Assembly: GCA_944390005.1 (NCBI GenBank)
Contig: CALXOJ010000012.1
Location: 1-55,834 of the forward strand
Direction: 5' to 3'
DNA from: an uncultured Spirochaetota bacterium
GTDB lineage: Bacteria; Spirochaetota; Spirochaetia; JAFGXN01
Length of the DNA: 55,834 nt
The notes under the pieces are model-generated. The model made no database searches and was not told where the DNA came from. It saw only the letters and a list, made by a program, of their open reading frames with translations. The translations under genes and the position numbers were made by a program. This document shows positions 24,225 to 33,107 of the stretch, piece by piece (within the stretch, counting starts at the first letter, position 1; each line of letters begins with the position of its first letter).

Positions 24225-24872
24225 ATGAACACAGTTTTATTGATTGAAGACGAGGCGGGACGTTTGCTGACCTCCGCCGTTATTAACGAAAAAGGATTTT
24301 CTAAAAGCCGGGAAAACGGTCTTTTGTGGACAGTCGACTTATCAACAGGACGGCTGCTCCCGTTCGGAAACACGGATGTGCCTTTTTTAACTCTTTCCAA
24401 GGAAACGACTTGCATCGGAAAAGAATATGCAAAAGCAGTTGTTTCTGACGAAGTTATCAACAGGTTATCCACAATTTGTCAAAAAGAAGCGGCCGAAGAG
24501 CGGTCCGAAACGGAGAAAAAAACAGGCGAAAATACGCTAAATATAGAGGATTTTGACATAAATTCAGGTAAAAATCCGGAAAATTTAACCGACGACGAAT
24601 TCCCGGCGGATTTTTTAAAAAGTCTTGCACAAGTTATTCACAATCGTCGTGTGGAAATGTCGGAAGGTTCGTACACAACCCATCTGTTTTCAAAGGGGGA
24701 AGCTAAAATTCGCAAGAAAGTCGGTGAAGAAGCGGTCGAGTTGGTGCTGGCGTCGACCCCGCAGGATGTCATTTACGAAGCGGCCGATCTGATTTATCAC
24801 ATGATGGTGATGCTGGAGAACAACGGTTTGAGTCTGGGAGATGTTCTCCGCGAACTGAAAGGGAGAGAGTGA
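24225..24872 (+). CDS. hisE: HisIE-like protein with intact HisE and degenerate HisI domain
   Basis: A 215-residue protein. Residues ~120-215 are a good phosphoribosyl-ATP pyrophosphohydrolase (HisE) domain: SYTTHLFSKGEAKIRKKVGEE, then EAADLIYHMMVMLE. Residues 1-110 look like a relic of the HisI cyclohydrolase fold (VINEKGFSKSRENGLLWTVD resembles its SRSRxxLW segment). They lack the acidic and cysteine/histidine metal ligands expected after it. I infer that only the HisE step is catalysed and that a functional HisI is encoded elsewhere, or that the pathway is bypassed. Its stop overlaps the next gene's start (TGATG). Confidence 0.7.
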   Translation: MNTVLLIEDEAGRLLTSAVINEKGFSKSRENGLLWTVDLSTGRLLPFGNTDVPFLTLSKETTCIGKEYAKAVVSDEVINRLSTICQKEAAEERSETEKKTGENTLNIEDFDINSGKNPENLTDDEFPADFLKSLAQVIHNRRVEMSEGSYTTHLFSKGEAKIRKKVGEEAVELVLASTPQDVIYEAADLIYHMMVMLENNGLSLGDVLRELKGRE

Positions 24873-25564
24873 TGCTGGCGATTGTCGGAGCAATGGATGA
24901 AGAAATCCGTTATCTCATTTCGAAAGTGAAAATTCTTTCGAAAGAGGTGGAAGGTCAAACCGAAGTTTGGCGGGCGGAAGGTCCGCGCGGACCTTTTTTG
25001 ATTGCGAAAAGCGGAATCGGAAAAGTGGCGGCGGCTTCGTCAACGCAGATCCTGATTACAAAATTTGCGGCGGATCGCATCATTTTTTCCGGAGTGGCCG
25101 GCGGACTGCGCGACGACATTAAACGCGGTGATTTGGTTTTAGCTTCCGATTTGGTTCAACACGACTTTCATCTGGAAGCGTTCGGCCGTAAGCCCGGAGA
25201 AATTCCCGGTATCGGCGAATCGGTCGTCTGCGACGGCGATCTGGCGGAACAATTCCGCAAAGCATATTCCGAAGCGGCCGGCGAAAATCCCGGTTTTCCG
25301 AAACTTCACGAAGGACGGATTGCGACCGGCGACTGTATCGTTGCCGACAGCTGTTTAAAAAAACAAATTACCGATACTTTCGGTGCGATTGCGGCAGAAA
25401 TGGAAGGAGCGGCGCTCGGTCAAGTCTGTAAAATGAACCGTGTGCCGTTTTTGGTTGTCCGTACCGTTTCTGACAACGCTGACGAAGATGCGATTGATGA
25501 TTACGGCGCCTTTGTTCGGAATGCCGGAGAAAACGATTATCAAATTCTCAAAAAATTCTTTTAA
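24872..25564 (+). CDS. mtnN: 5'-methylthioadenosine/S-adenosylhomocysteine nucleosidase
   Basis: A 230-residue nucleoside phosphorylase-fold hydrolase. GAMDEEI begins the protein with a catalytic Glu region, SGVAGGL is the ribose/phosphate site, and EMEGAALGQV plus RTVSDNADED give the purine-binding Glu and the catalytic Asp. It removes adenine from MTA and SAH, recycling methyl-transfer by-products. The ATG at 24872 overlaps the hisE stop, so it is translated with the his genes. Confidence 0.9.
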   Translation: MLAIVGAMDEEIRYLISKVKILSKEVEGQTEVWRAEGPRGPFLIAKSGIGKVAAASSTQILITKFAADRIIFSGVAGGLRDDIKRGDLVLASDLVQHDFHLEAFGRKPGEIPGIGESVVCDGDLAEQFRKAYSEAAGENPGFPKLHEGRIATGDCIVADSCLKKQITDTFGAIAAEMEGAALGQVCKMNRVPFLVVRTVSDNADEDAIDDYGAFVRNAGENDYQILKKFF

Positions 25565-25589
25565 AACGACGTTTAACCCTCTTCAATTC

Positions 25590-25618
25590 TCGACAATTCT
25601 TTGCCTTTGTGGTAGAGT
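25590..25618 (+). promoter_or_regulatory. promoter of serC-serA
   Basis: TCGACA (25590-25595), 17 bases, TAGAGT (25613-25618). The ribosome site AAAGGAG precedes the ATG at 25641. Confidence 0.55.
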
Positions 25619-25640
25619 GGAATAGGAAAGGAGTTTTCAC

Positions 25641-26717
25641 ATGAGCAGAGTTTATAATTTTTCGGCAGGTCCCTCCTGCTTACCGGAAGAAGTATTGCGG
25701 CAAGCAGCCGACGAAATGATGGATTACAAAGGAACGGGAATGTCCGTTATGGAAATGAGTCACCGTTCCAAACCGTATCAGGCGATTATCGATGAAACCG
25801 AAGCCTTGGCGCGCGAGTTAATGGGAATTCCTGATAACTACAAAGTGCTTTTTCTTCAAGGCGGAGCCTCTCTGCAATTTGCGATGATTCCGATGAATCT
25901 GATGGTCAATCATAAAAGAGCTGCTTTTATGAATACAGGCGCTTGGTCGGATAAAGCCATCAAAGAAGCGAAAAAATTCGGAGAAGCGTTGGTTGTTGCT
26001 TCGTCAAAAGAAACAACATTCAATCATATTCCCGAAATTCCCGCAGTTCCCGAAAATATCGATTATTTTTACATCTGTGCCAACAATACGATTTATGGGA
26101 CGAAATTTAACGAATTCCCGAAGACAGGCGATGTTCCGCTGATTGCCGATTTTTCTTCGAGTATTATGTCCGAAAAGATCGACGTTTCCAAGTTTGGATT
26201 GATTTTTGCGGGAGCGCAGAAGAATTTGGGACCGGCCGGAGTTTGTTTAGTTATCATCCGTGACGACCTGGTCGGAAAAGCTCCGGAATCGACGCCGACC
26301 ATGCTCAATTATCAGACCCACGTCGATAACGGTTCGATGTTCAACACGCCTCCGACTTACGCTATTTATATTATGGGATTGGTTTTTCAATGGCTGAAAA
26401 AGAACGGCGGTATTGACGCTATCGAAAAAATTAACCGCGAAAAAGCGAAAATTCTCTACGATTTTCTCGATTCGTCGTCATTATTTAAAGGAACGGTTGC
26501 CGTCAAAGACCGCTCGCTGATGAATGTACCGTTTGTCACCGGTAACGAAGAACTGGATGCCGCATTCATTAAAGAAGCAACGGCTGCCGGCTTTGTCAAC
26601 CTGAAAGGCCACCGCAGCGTCGGCGGTATGCGCGCCAGCATTTACAATGCGATGCCGACGGAAGGCGTCCGCGCCCTTGTCGACTTCATGAAAGCTTTCG
26701 AAGCCAAAAACAAATAA
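25641..26717 (+). CDS. serC: phosphoserine aminotransferase
   Basis: A 358-residue class V aminotransferase. NFSAGPSCLP opens the protein as in all SerC enzymes, MEMSHRSK binds the substrate phosphate and FAGAQKNLGPAG holds the PLP lysine. It makes phosphoserine from phosphohydroxypyruvate. AAAGGAG lies in front of the ATG. SerA, the preceding enzyme of the pathway, follows 13 bases after the stop. Confidence 0.95.
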   Translation: MSRVYNFSAGPSCLPEEVLRQAADEMMDYKGTGMSVMEMSHRSKPYQAIIDETEALARELMGIPDNYKVLFLQGGASLQFAMIPMNLMVNHKRAAFMNTGAWSDKAIKEAKKFGEALVVASSKETTFNHIPEIPAVPENIDYFYICANNTIYGTKFNEFPKTGDVPLIADFSSSIMSEKIDVSKFGLIFAGAQKNLGPAGVCLVIIRDDLVGKAPESTPTMLNYQTHVDNGSMFNTPPTYAIYIMGLVFQWLKKNGGIDAIEKINREKAKILYDFLDSSSLFKGTVAVKDRSLMNVPFVTGNEELDAAFIKEATAAGFVNLKGHRSVGGMRASIYNAMPTEGVRALVDFMKAFEAKNK

Positions 26718-26730
26718 AAAGGGGAAAACA

Positions 26731-27894
26731 ATGTATCGAATCAGTACGATGAATAAAATTGCGGCGATCGGTTTGGATCGGTTCGACCGCGAACAGTACG
26801 AAGTGGCAAGCGAACTGAACAATCCCGATGCGATTATTGTCCGCAGCGCCAAACTTCACGATATGGAAATGCCGGCGACACTGAAAGCAATCGCCCGTGC
26901 GGGTGCCGGCGTCAACAACATTCCGGTAGCCGACTGCACTGCAAAAGGAATCGTGGTTTTCAACACACCGGGCGCCAACGCCAACGCGGTGAAAGAGCTG
27001 GTCATTGCGGCTCTGCTGCTGGCCTCCCGCGGGATTATTAAAGGCGTGGAATGGACCAACACCCTGAAAGGAACCGAAAACATTTCCAAACAGGTTGAAG
27101 ACGGTAAAAAGAACTTCGCCGGTACGGAAATCAAAGGCAAAACCCTTGGCATCATTGGATTGGGCGCTATCGGCGTTTCTTTGGCTAATGCCGCTCTGGC
27201 CCTCGGTATGAATGTTGTCGGATTTGACCCCTACATCTCTGTTGAAGCGGCGTGGAGCCTCTCCGGTCAGGTGAAACGGGCTAAATCACTGGATTCGATG
27301 CTGTCAAAAGCGGATTATATCTCTGTTCATGTTCCGTTTTTACCGGATACGAAAAATATGATTTACAAAGAGAAGTTTGCGATGATGAAAGACGGCGTGA
27401 AAATCGTCAACTTCTCCCGCGATGGAATCATCAATACGGAAGATATGATTGCCGCTTTGGACAGCGGGAAGGTTTCCTGCTATGTAACCGATTTTGCTGA
27501 AGATGCGCTGCTTCAGCGGGACAACGTCATTGTCATGCCGCATTTGGGGGCTTCAACAAAAGAATCGGAAGACAACTGTGCCATGATGGCGGTCGACGAA
27601 ATCAAACTCTTCCTCGAAACGGGAAATGTAATCAATTCCGTCAACTTCCCCGCGTGCGAACTGCCGATGGGTGACGATTTTCGCATTGTCTTGATTAACA
27701 AAAACATTCCGAATATGTTGGGGCAAATTACTTCGGTTTTGGCGAAAGGCGGCATTAACATCACCGCCTCCATCAATAAACAGAAGAACGATTACGCTTA
27801 CAACATCATTGAAACCGATTCGTCGGTTTCCGATGCGTTGATTTCCGAATTGACGGGAATTGACGGCGTGGTGATGGTTCGCCGCATTAAATAA
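26731..27894 (+). CDS. serA: D-3-phosphoglycerate dehydrogenase
   Basis: A 387-residue NAD-dependent dehydrogenase. The short N-terminal substrate domain contains VRSAKLHDMEMP, GIIGLGAIG is the nucleotide loop, the catalytic Arg is in NFSRDGIIN and the His in VMPHLGAST. A C-terminal ACT domain (~315-387, RIVLINKNIPNMLGQITSVL) would give serine feedback control. It is the first step of serine synthesis and is cotranscribed with serC; AAGGGGAA precedes the ATG. A strong terminator ends the operon. Confidence 0.95.
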   Translation: MYRISTMNKIAAIGLDRFDREQYEVASELNNPDAIIVRSAKLHDMEMPATLKAIARAGAGVNNIPVADCTAKGIVVFNTPGANANAVKELVIAALLLASRGIIKGVEWTNTLKGTENISKQVEDGKKNFAGTEIKGKTLGIIGLGAIGVSLANAALALGMNVVGFDPYISVEAAWSLSGQVKRAKSLDSMLSKADYISVHVPFLPDTKNMIYKEKFAMMKDGVKIVNFSRDGIINTEDMIAALDSGKVSCYVTDFAEDALLQRDNVIVMPHLGASTKESEDNCAMMAVDEIKLFLETGNVINSVNFPACELPMGDDFRIVLINKNIPNMLGQITSVLAKGGINITASINKQKNDYAYNIIETDSSVSDALISELTGIDGVVMVRRIK

Positions 27895-27911
27895 CTTTTC
27901 TGTTGAAATGA

Positions 27912-27940
27912 AAACTCCGCCTGCAAAGCGGAGTTTTTTA
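27912..27940 (+). terminator. terminator of serC-serA
   Basis: AAACTCCGC (27912-27920) pairs with GCGGAGTTT (27928-27936) around CTGCAAA and continues into Ts. The 27941-28095 stretch beyond it shows nothing I can call. Confidence 0.9.
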
Positions 27941-28095
27941 TTATCGAAAAGAACCAGTTGAAATCGCAGACTGCTTTACGACGCACTTATGAATTTCAAC
28001 GAATCGATAGTACGATTTTGCGTCATGCGGTCGTATCAAGTTAAAAAATCTGTGTGGTTCGGTAACCGTCGGTTTTGTTAACGGAACGGCGGCAA

Positions 28096-28914
28096 TTAAA
28101 ATCGCGATTCATGAAGAGAAACATCTGCACCGATTAAAGTTTCCTCTTTTTCCGTTTGGAGCCAGCGGACTTTCAGGCGGCAGTTGTCATCAACGCCGAT
28201 AACCGCCGCCTCTTCGGTATTTTTGCCGCGGGTGACAGAAACCGTACGGCCGACAAGAAAGGAACGGCGGCGATACTCTTCTTCACAGCCGCTTTTCCCC
28301 GACTCAATTAAGGCTCGGTAGTGCGCCCGCAGCCGTTCCAAAATACCGGCAAGAACGGCTGCCCGCCGTTTTTCCGCTTCTTCGAAAGTCGGAAAAACGG
28401 CGCCGGCGGTTTCCGCAATATCAGAAGGGAAACCGCCGGGGGGCGCGGCGAGGTTGAGACCGATGCCGCAGACAACGGCTTCCAGGCGGCCGGCGGCGGA
28501 AAAGCGCCCTTCGGTAAGAATACCGCACACCTTTCGGCGGTTAATGTAAACGTCGTTGACCCATTTGATGAGCGCTTCTTCGCTGCCGCATGCTTCAAGT
28601 GCGGAGCAAACGGCAACGGCCGCTGCCGCGGTGATGCGGACAAGATTTTCGGGAGGGATTGCCGGCGGACGGAATAAAACGGAAAAGTAAAGCCCGCAAG
28701 GCGCAGCGCTGAAAAAAGAACGTCCGCGGCTGCCTTTCCCGGCAGTTTGCCGAACAGCGCAAACTGTCAGCCCTTCCGCAGCGCCGCCGGCAGCTTCGGT
28801 TAAAATGCGGTTATTGGTGGAGTCGGTCTTTTCCAGCATCAGAAAACGGTAAAAATCGTTGCTGTCATCCGATAAGAGAGCGCGTACGGCCGCTTCCGTT
28901 TCAGACAGATTCAT
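28096..28914 (-). CDS. birA: biotin--[acetyl-CoA-carboxylase] ligase
   Basis: A 272-residue biotin protein ligase of the short kind without the N-terminal helix-turn-helix, so it should not act as a repressor. TAGKGSRGRSFFS is the biotinyl-AMP loop, KWVNDVYINRRKVCGIL the substrate site, followed by the C-terminal SH3-like cap (~225-272). ATG 28914 is chosen because AAGGAGAAAA lies in front; a longer in-frame start would add a basic tail with no ribosome site. It overlaps the upstream small gene by 14 bases. Confidence 0.9.
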   Translation of the reverse strand: MNLSETEAAVRALLSDDSNDFYRFLMLEKTDSTNNRILTEAAGGAAEGLTVCAVRQTAGKGSRGRSFFSAAPCGLYFSVLFRPPAIPPENLVRITAAAAVAVCSALEACGSEEALIKWVNDVYINRRKVCGILTEGRFSAAGRLEAVVCGIGLNLAAPPGGFPSDIAETAGAVFPTFEEAEKRRAAVLAGILERLRAHYRALIESGKSGCEEEYRRRSFLVGRTVSVTRGKNTEEAAVIGVDDNCRLKVRWLQTEKEETLIGADVSLHESRF

Positions 28915-29140
28915 CAAAGTTTTCTCCTTTCTCCGGATCAACGAATCGGATCTTCGGCTGCGGAGTTTCCGCTTCCTCTTTCGGTTCAAATCCGAGACAA
29001 AACGATCCTACAGCTTCAAATATAACCAAAGACGGCATTGACATCCGCGACGATTCGAAGCCGTATCGCTGACAAATGTACGGAAAATTTCCGGCCGGTC
29101 GGATGAGAAGGTGTCTGCATTGGAAACAGTTCGGATTCAC
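28901..29140 (-). CDS. small cysteine-rich, probably zinc-binding protein
   Basis: A 79-residue protein with CFQCRHLLI at the N-terminus, then ICQRYGFESSRMSMPS and GSFCLGF. This four-cysteine layout with a GFxSxxMPS centre recurs in small bacterial proteins of unknown function. Metal binding is inferred from the cysteines. It starts at GTG 29140; TATTAT at 29151-29146 is only five bases upstream and there is no ribosome site, so the mRNA may be leaderless. It is coupled to birA by a 14-base overlap. Confidence 0.6.
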   Translation of the reverse strand: MNPNCFQCRHLLIRPAGNFPYICQRYGFESSRMSMPSLVIFEAVGSFCLGFEPKEEAETPQPKIRFVDPEKGENFDESV

Positions 29141-29182
29141 ATCTCATAATAGCGTAAAAAAAAAATTTTGAAAACAGAATTC

Positions 29183-29211
29183 TTGCAATCATCGTTGGAT
29201 GAGTTTAAAAT
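29183..29211 (+). promoter_or_regulatory. promoter of the MFS gene
   Basis: TTGCAA (29183-29188), 17 bases, TAAAAT (29206-29211). AAAAGGAG and the GTG start at 29230 follow. Confidence 0.75.
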
Positions 29212-29229
29212 TAAGAAAAGGAGTTTGAC

Positions 29230-30855
29230 GTGAAAAAAGAGTATCGCGTTTACAATTATCGATGGTTTTTGTTGGCTGTATTTATGTTTTTAAACATCGT
29301 CATCCAGATTCAATGGCTTTCACATGCAATGATTGCCCGTCCGGCGACGATTTTTTTTGAATCGCGCGGAGTCGAATTCACATCATTTTATAATATCGAT
29401 ACGTTGGCGATTTTATACATGCTGGTTTACATCGTCGTTTGTCTGCCGGCGTCCTATATTATTGATCGGTTTAATTTGAGAATGGGAATCGGAATCGGTG
29501 CGGTACTTTCGGCAGTCGGAGCGCTGATGAAAGGTTTTTTTGCGTCGTCGTTTTCTGTTGTTTTTTTCGGACAGGTGCTTTTAGCGATTGGACAGCCGTT
29601 TGTTTTGAATGCAGCGACAACATTGGTCGTACGTTGGTTTCCGATGAAGGAACGGGGAACTGCCGTCGGTTTGGCGTCGCTGGCCCAATATTTGGGTATT
29701 ATTTTGGCGGCTTTGATCACTCCGATGGTGGTTGGTTCTGCCGGAGAGGGAATGGAGACGGTTCAGCTGGTTTACGGATTGATTACTGCAGCTGCTTGTT
29801 TGCTTTCCCTTCTGTCAATGAAAAATGCCCCGGCTCTTCCTCCCGATGCCAGTGCGGAAGTTGAACGGTTTTCCTTTTTTAAAGGCATGGGGCACATGTT
29901 TAGAAACCGAGATATGCTTCTGGTAATTTTTCTGTTTTTAATCGGTTTAGGAATTTTCAATGCTATCAGCTCCATGGCAGACGCCATCAACGCATACTTG
30001 GGTATTGAAGATTCTGACGGACTTGTCGCTGCATTGATGTTGGTTGGAGGCGTTATCGGCGCCGTGATCCTTCCGATTCTTTCCGACAAAATGCGAAAAC
30101 GGAAAATTTTCGTTGTTGTCTGTATGTTCGGCATGTTGATCGGTGTTTTCGGACTAACTTTTTCTCGCTATTTGAATCCATACGAATATGAATGGACGAT
30201 TATTTCCAAGCCCGAAGGCAGTGAACTGAAACTGCTCAATCCCTCTTCCGGAATTCAAATGATATCTCCCGATGTCGATGGATTGTATGCGTTTGATGTC
30301 AGGGTGACGAGAAATGACAGTGTCAAAGAGGATAGAACCGTTTATCTGTTGGCTGCTGCTGAAGATCCCCAAAACGTTGTTTTTGAGGATGTAATTTTAA
30401 CTTCTTGTTCTGCTGATTCGTCCCGGGAGGCGACATACACATTTTCTCAAACATCAATAATCGAAGGCAAACGGTATCCCACAAAAGTTTATATCGAAAG
30501 TCCGAAAACCGATGATACTGTCGTTTCGCTGATCTATTTGTTGGCGTTGTTTTCATCGTTTGTATTGGGATTCTTTGTGATGAGCGCCGGTCCGATCGGT
30601 TTTCAGTATGCGGCAGAGGTGACTTTTCCGACACCCGAGTCGTCTTCGCAGGGAATTTTGCTTCTTTCCGGACAAATTACTGGAATTATTTTCACTCAAC
30701 TGATGAGTATTCAGCAAAATGCTTATCTCGGTACGATGATGATTATCTATTTTGCTCTGAGTATTGTTGCATTTGTGACGGTTCTTTTTCTTCATGAGTC
30801 GCCGATGATTGTGACGGAAGATGACAAGATTCGCAGCGCTGAAGAGCAATCTTAA
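29230..30855 (+). CDS. MFS transporter with a large periplasmic insert
   Basis: A 541-residue major-facilitator protein with twelve predicted helices. The first half resembles the SLC49/FLVCR branch (PASYIIDRFNLRMGIGIGA, then VRWFPMKERGTAVGLAS and QYLGI), whose members carry choline, ethanolamine or heme-related substrates; the substrate here is unknown. Residues ~316-426, between helices 9 and 10 and so on the periplasmic side, form an inserted soluble domain of about 110 residues with beta-strand character (DGLYAFDVRVTRND), like an Ig-type fold. Such an insert is not part of the standard family. GTG start at 29230 with AAGGAG ahead. A 12-bp-stem terminator follows. Confidence 0.8.
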   Translation: MKKEYRVYNYRWFLLAVFMFLNIVIQIQWLSHAMIARPATIFFESRGVEFTSFYNIDTLAILYMLVYIVVCLPASYIIDRFNLRMGIGIGAVLSAVGALMKGFFASSFSVVFFGQVLLAIGQPFVLNAATTLVVRWFPMKERGTAVGLASLAQYLGIILAALITPMVVGSAGEGMETVQLVYGLITAAACLLSLLSMKNAPALPPDASAEVERFSFFKGMGHMFRNRDMLLVIFLFLIGLGIFNAISSMADAINAYLGIEDSDGLVAALMLVGGVIGAVILPILSDKMRKRKIFVVVCMFGMLIGVFGLTFSRYLNPYEYEWTIISKPEGSELKLLNPSSGIQMISPDVDGLYAFDVRVTRNDSVKEDRTVYLLAAAEDPQNVVFEDVILTSCSADSSREATYTFSQTSIIEGKRYPTKVYIESPKTDDTVVSLIYLLALFSSFVLGFFVMSAGPIGFQYAAEVTFPTPESSSQGILLLSGQITGIIFTQLMSIQQNAYLGTMMIIYFALSIVAFVTVLFLHESPMIVTEDDKIRSAEEQS

Positions 30856-30861
30856 AACCGC

Positions 30862-30898
30862 AAACGCCGATTTGAATTTCTCAAATCGGCGTTTTGGT
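30862..30898. terminator. bidirectional terminator between the MFS gene and purQ
   Basis: AAACGCCGATTT (30862-30873) and AAATCGGCGTTT (30883-30894) pair perfectly over 12 bases around a 9-base loop. It lies between two convergent genes. Confidence 0.8.
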
Positions 30899-30924
30899 AG
30901 TCTGCCAAGAATAGGCGTTTATCG

Positions 30925-31668
30925 CTATCGGAAAAAACGAACGCCGTTTTTGAAGATTTTCAGGCCATCCGCTTCGGTAATCGGCTGCCGTGTCCATTTC
31001 GGATGGTTTTCGGGGAAAATAAAGGCTTCGGGATGGGGCATCAGTCCGAGAATGTGTCCGCTCGGATCAGTAATACCGGCTATATCGTTGACTGAACCGT
31101 TGGGATTGCGGTCATTATATTGAACGGCAATCAAGTTGAGTTCTTTCAGCTGTTTGAGTGTCTCTTGCGAATCGGTAATGAAACGCCCCTCTCCGTGTCG
31201 GATTGGAACATCCATCGTCTGTAATCCTTTTGTCCAGACGCACGGCGAATCGGGATTGAATTTCAAATTCACCCAACTGTCTTCAAAAACGCCGCTTTCG
31301 TTGTGAATCAGGGAGACTTCCTGGGTCCAGTCGCCGCGGAGATTCGGTAAAATTCCCGATTTGACCAAAACTTGAAAACCGTTGCAGATACCGATAATCA
31401 ATTTTCCGTCGGCAACAAAGCGGTCAGTTTCTTCTTTTAAATTCTTTTTGACCAATTCGGCGTACACCAATCCGGATCCGAGATGGTCTCCGAATGAAAA
31501 TCCGCCGGCAAATCCGGCAATTTGGTAACGGTGCAGCAGAGCGGGATTTTCAATAAAATCGTTAATGTGAATTTTTTCGGCTTCGGCGCCCGCCATATTA
31601 AAGGCGGCCGTCAATTCGTTGTCGGCATTGATGCCGTATCCGGTTAAAACGCAAACTTTAACAGACAC
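30925..31668 (-). CDS. purQ: phosphoribosylformylglycinamidine synthase, glutaminase subunit
   Basis: A 247-residue class I glutamine amidotransferase. The nucleophile Cys is in IGICNGFQVL, the His-Glu pair in LMPHPEAF, and AGFAGGFSFGDHLGSG is the PurQ glycine loop. It supplies ammonia to PurL (not in the window) in purine synthesis. It starts at GTG 31668 with AAAAGGAG in front. Both flanking genes face other ways, so it is a single-gene unit with its own promoter. Confidence 0.95.
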   Translation of the reverse strand: MSVKVCVLTGYGINADNELTAAFNMAGAEAEKIHINDFIENPALLHRYQIAGFAGGFSFGDHLGSGLVYAELVKKNLKEETDRFVADGKLIIGICNGFQVLVKSGILPNLRGDWTQEVSLIHNESGVFEDSWVNLKFNPDSPCVWTKGLQTMDVPIRHGEGRFITDSQETLKQLKELNLIAVQYNDRNPNGSVNDIAGITDPSGHILGLMPHPEAFIFPENHPKWTRQPITEADGLKIFKNGVRFFR

Positions 31669-31685
31669 AAGTCGCTCCTTTTCCC

Positions 31686-31714
31686 ATCATAGCCGATTCG
31701 GAGAAAAAATGCAA
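31686..31714 (-). promoter_or_regulatory. purQ promoter
   Basis: On the minus strand TTGCAT (31714-31709), 17 bases, TATGAT (31691-31686), shortly before the ribosome site and GTG start. Confidence 0.75.
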
Positions 31715-31724
31715 GTTTTTTCAT

Positions 31725-31989
31725 AAAACCTCCCGATCGATATAAAGACTGTTTTTAATAATTTTCGCTGGATTATCGATATTGAAAATATGATTATTAT
31801 TTGTATTGCGGTTCAATACTTCTTAAAAGTACTTTCAGAACTTCCGCATGCCTTCCGATGTCTCGACTGAGATACGGGTGCTGTTTTATGTTGATACAAG
31901 AATCTTCTTCATTCGTAAAGATTTCCGATTGAGGCAGAGCTTGACATTTTCGATTTTTCGAAAGAATTTTTTGGCAGTTGCGGAAAAAG
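31725..31989. other. intergenic stretch between divergent purQ and DAHP synthase genes
   Basis: Together with the two flanking promoters this 31669-32026 gap is about 360 bases. Apart from those promoters I see no RNA gene, riboswitch-like fold or convincing reading frame. A 71-codon minus-strand frame (31797-32012) is open but begins inside the DAHP synthase promoter and has no ribosome site. Confidence 0.5.
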
Positions 31990-32018
31990 TTGACAAACAA
32001 AGGGCGTTGCATTAATAT
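31990..32018 (+). promoter_or_regulatory. promoter of the DAHP synthase gene, near-leaderless
   Basis: Perfect TTGACA (31990-31995), 17 bases, TAATAT (32013-32018). The ATG at 32027 lies eight bases after the -10, so the leader is at most one or two bases. Confidence 0.85.
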
Positions 32019-32026
32019 TGAACCGT

Positions 32027-33073
32027 ATGAATCTGAATAATATCAACATCAGCGAAAAATACAAATTGACACCGCCCGGAAATTTGTATAAGGAAATTCC
32101 TTTGACAGAAGCAAGCGAAAAAACGGTTGCCGAAGGTCGGAGGGAAATTGAAAGGTTTTTAAATCATGAATCAACACGAAAATTGATTGTCATTACAGGA
32201 CCGTGTTCGATACACAATGAAGATGATGCGGCGGAATATGCCTCTCGTTTAGCCGGTTTGAAGAAGAAGGTCGGGGATAGACTCTTTTTGATTATGCGCG
32301 TCTATTTCGAAAAACCGAGAACGACGGTCGGCTGGAAGGGGTTGATTTACGATCCCGATTTGAATCGAACTTACGATTTTGAAAAAGGCTTGCGGATGGC
32401 ACGACGGATTATGCAGGGCGTCAACGAAGCGGGTATTCCGGTTGGTGCGGAAATTCTCGATCCGATTATCACGCAGTATATCGCCGATATGGTTTCGTGG
32501 GCGGCTGTCGGCGCCCGAACGACGGAAAGTCAAACTCATCGGCAAATGGTCAGCGGTCTTTCTATGCCGGTAGGATTCAAAAACGCGACTAATGGCAATA
32601 TTGATGTGGCTATCGATGCAGTGGAAGCGGCTTCGGCTCCTCACGCATTCATCGGTGTTCTGCCGGACGGTCAGACGGGGATTTTTAAAACAACGGGCAA
32701 CCCGTACTGTCACGTGATTCTGCGCGGAGGAAAGAACAGTCCCAATTTTCAACCGCAGTACATTGCGTTTACGACGGAACTTTTAAAACAGCACGGACTG
32801 ATGCCCAACATTATCGTCGATTGTTCGCACGATAACTCGATGAAAAACCACAAAAATCAGAGGTTGGTTTTTGAGAGTGTGATTCGACAAAAAAAAGAAG
32901 GCAATCAATCGGTTATCGGTGTTATGTTAGAGAGCCATTTAAAGGAAGGAAAACAAAACCTGATTCCGGGAACGGTGCCCGAAAAGGGTCTTTCTGTGAC
33001 TGACGCCTGTTTGGGATGGCCGGAAACGGAAGAGTTGATTTTAAAAGCGTATGAAGAATTGTCATCCGATTAA
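32027..33073 (+). CDS. aroF: 3-deoxy-7-phosphoheptulonate (DAHP) synthase
   Basis: A 348-residue class I-alpha DAHP synthase of the AroF/G/H type. VITGPCSIHN carries the metal Cys, MRVYFEKPRTTVGWKG the PEP site, GARTTESQTHRQ and GFKNATNG the phosphate contacts, and DCSHDNSMKNHKNQ the metal His. It opens the shikimate pathway from PEP and erythrose 4-phosphate. ATG 32027 is used rather than the in-frame TTG at 32018, which lies inside the -10 box. Which of the three feedback types (Phe, Tyr, Trp) applies cannot be read from sequence by eye. Confidence 0.95.
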   Translation: MNLNNINISEKYKLTPPGNLYKEIPLTEASEKTVAEGRREIERFLNHESTRKLIVITGPCSIHNEDDAAEYASRLAGLKKKVGDRLFLIMRVYFEKPRTTVGWKGLIYDPDLNRTYDFEKGLRMARRIMQGVNEAGIPVGAEILDPIITQYIADMVSWAAVGARTTESQTHRQMVSGLSMPVGFKNATNGNIDVAIDAVEAASAPHAFIGVLPDGQTGIFKTTGNPYCHVILRGGKNSPNFQPQYIAFTTELLKQHGLMPNIIVDCSHDNSMKNHKNQRLVFESVIRQKKEGNQSVIGVMLESHLKEGKQNLIPGTVPEKGLSVTDACLGWPETEELILKAYEELSSD

Positions 33074-33107
33074 TTGGTTTGTCAGATCAAAATAGAATTC
33101 CTTATTT

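Noticed and set aside
31644-31724. 26-codon minus-strand frame with a strong GGGAGG site, a possible leader peptide before purQ
   Set aside because: The best purQ promoter has its -35 box inside this frame, so the purQ transcript would not include its start. No attenuator hairpin follows.
31797-32012. 71-codon minus-strand frame between purQ and the DAHP synthase gene
   Set aside because: It begins inside the DAHP synthase -10 region, lacks a ribosome site and matches nothing I know.
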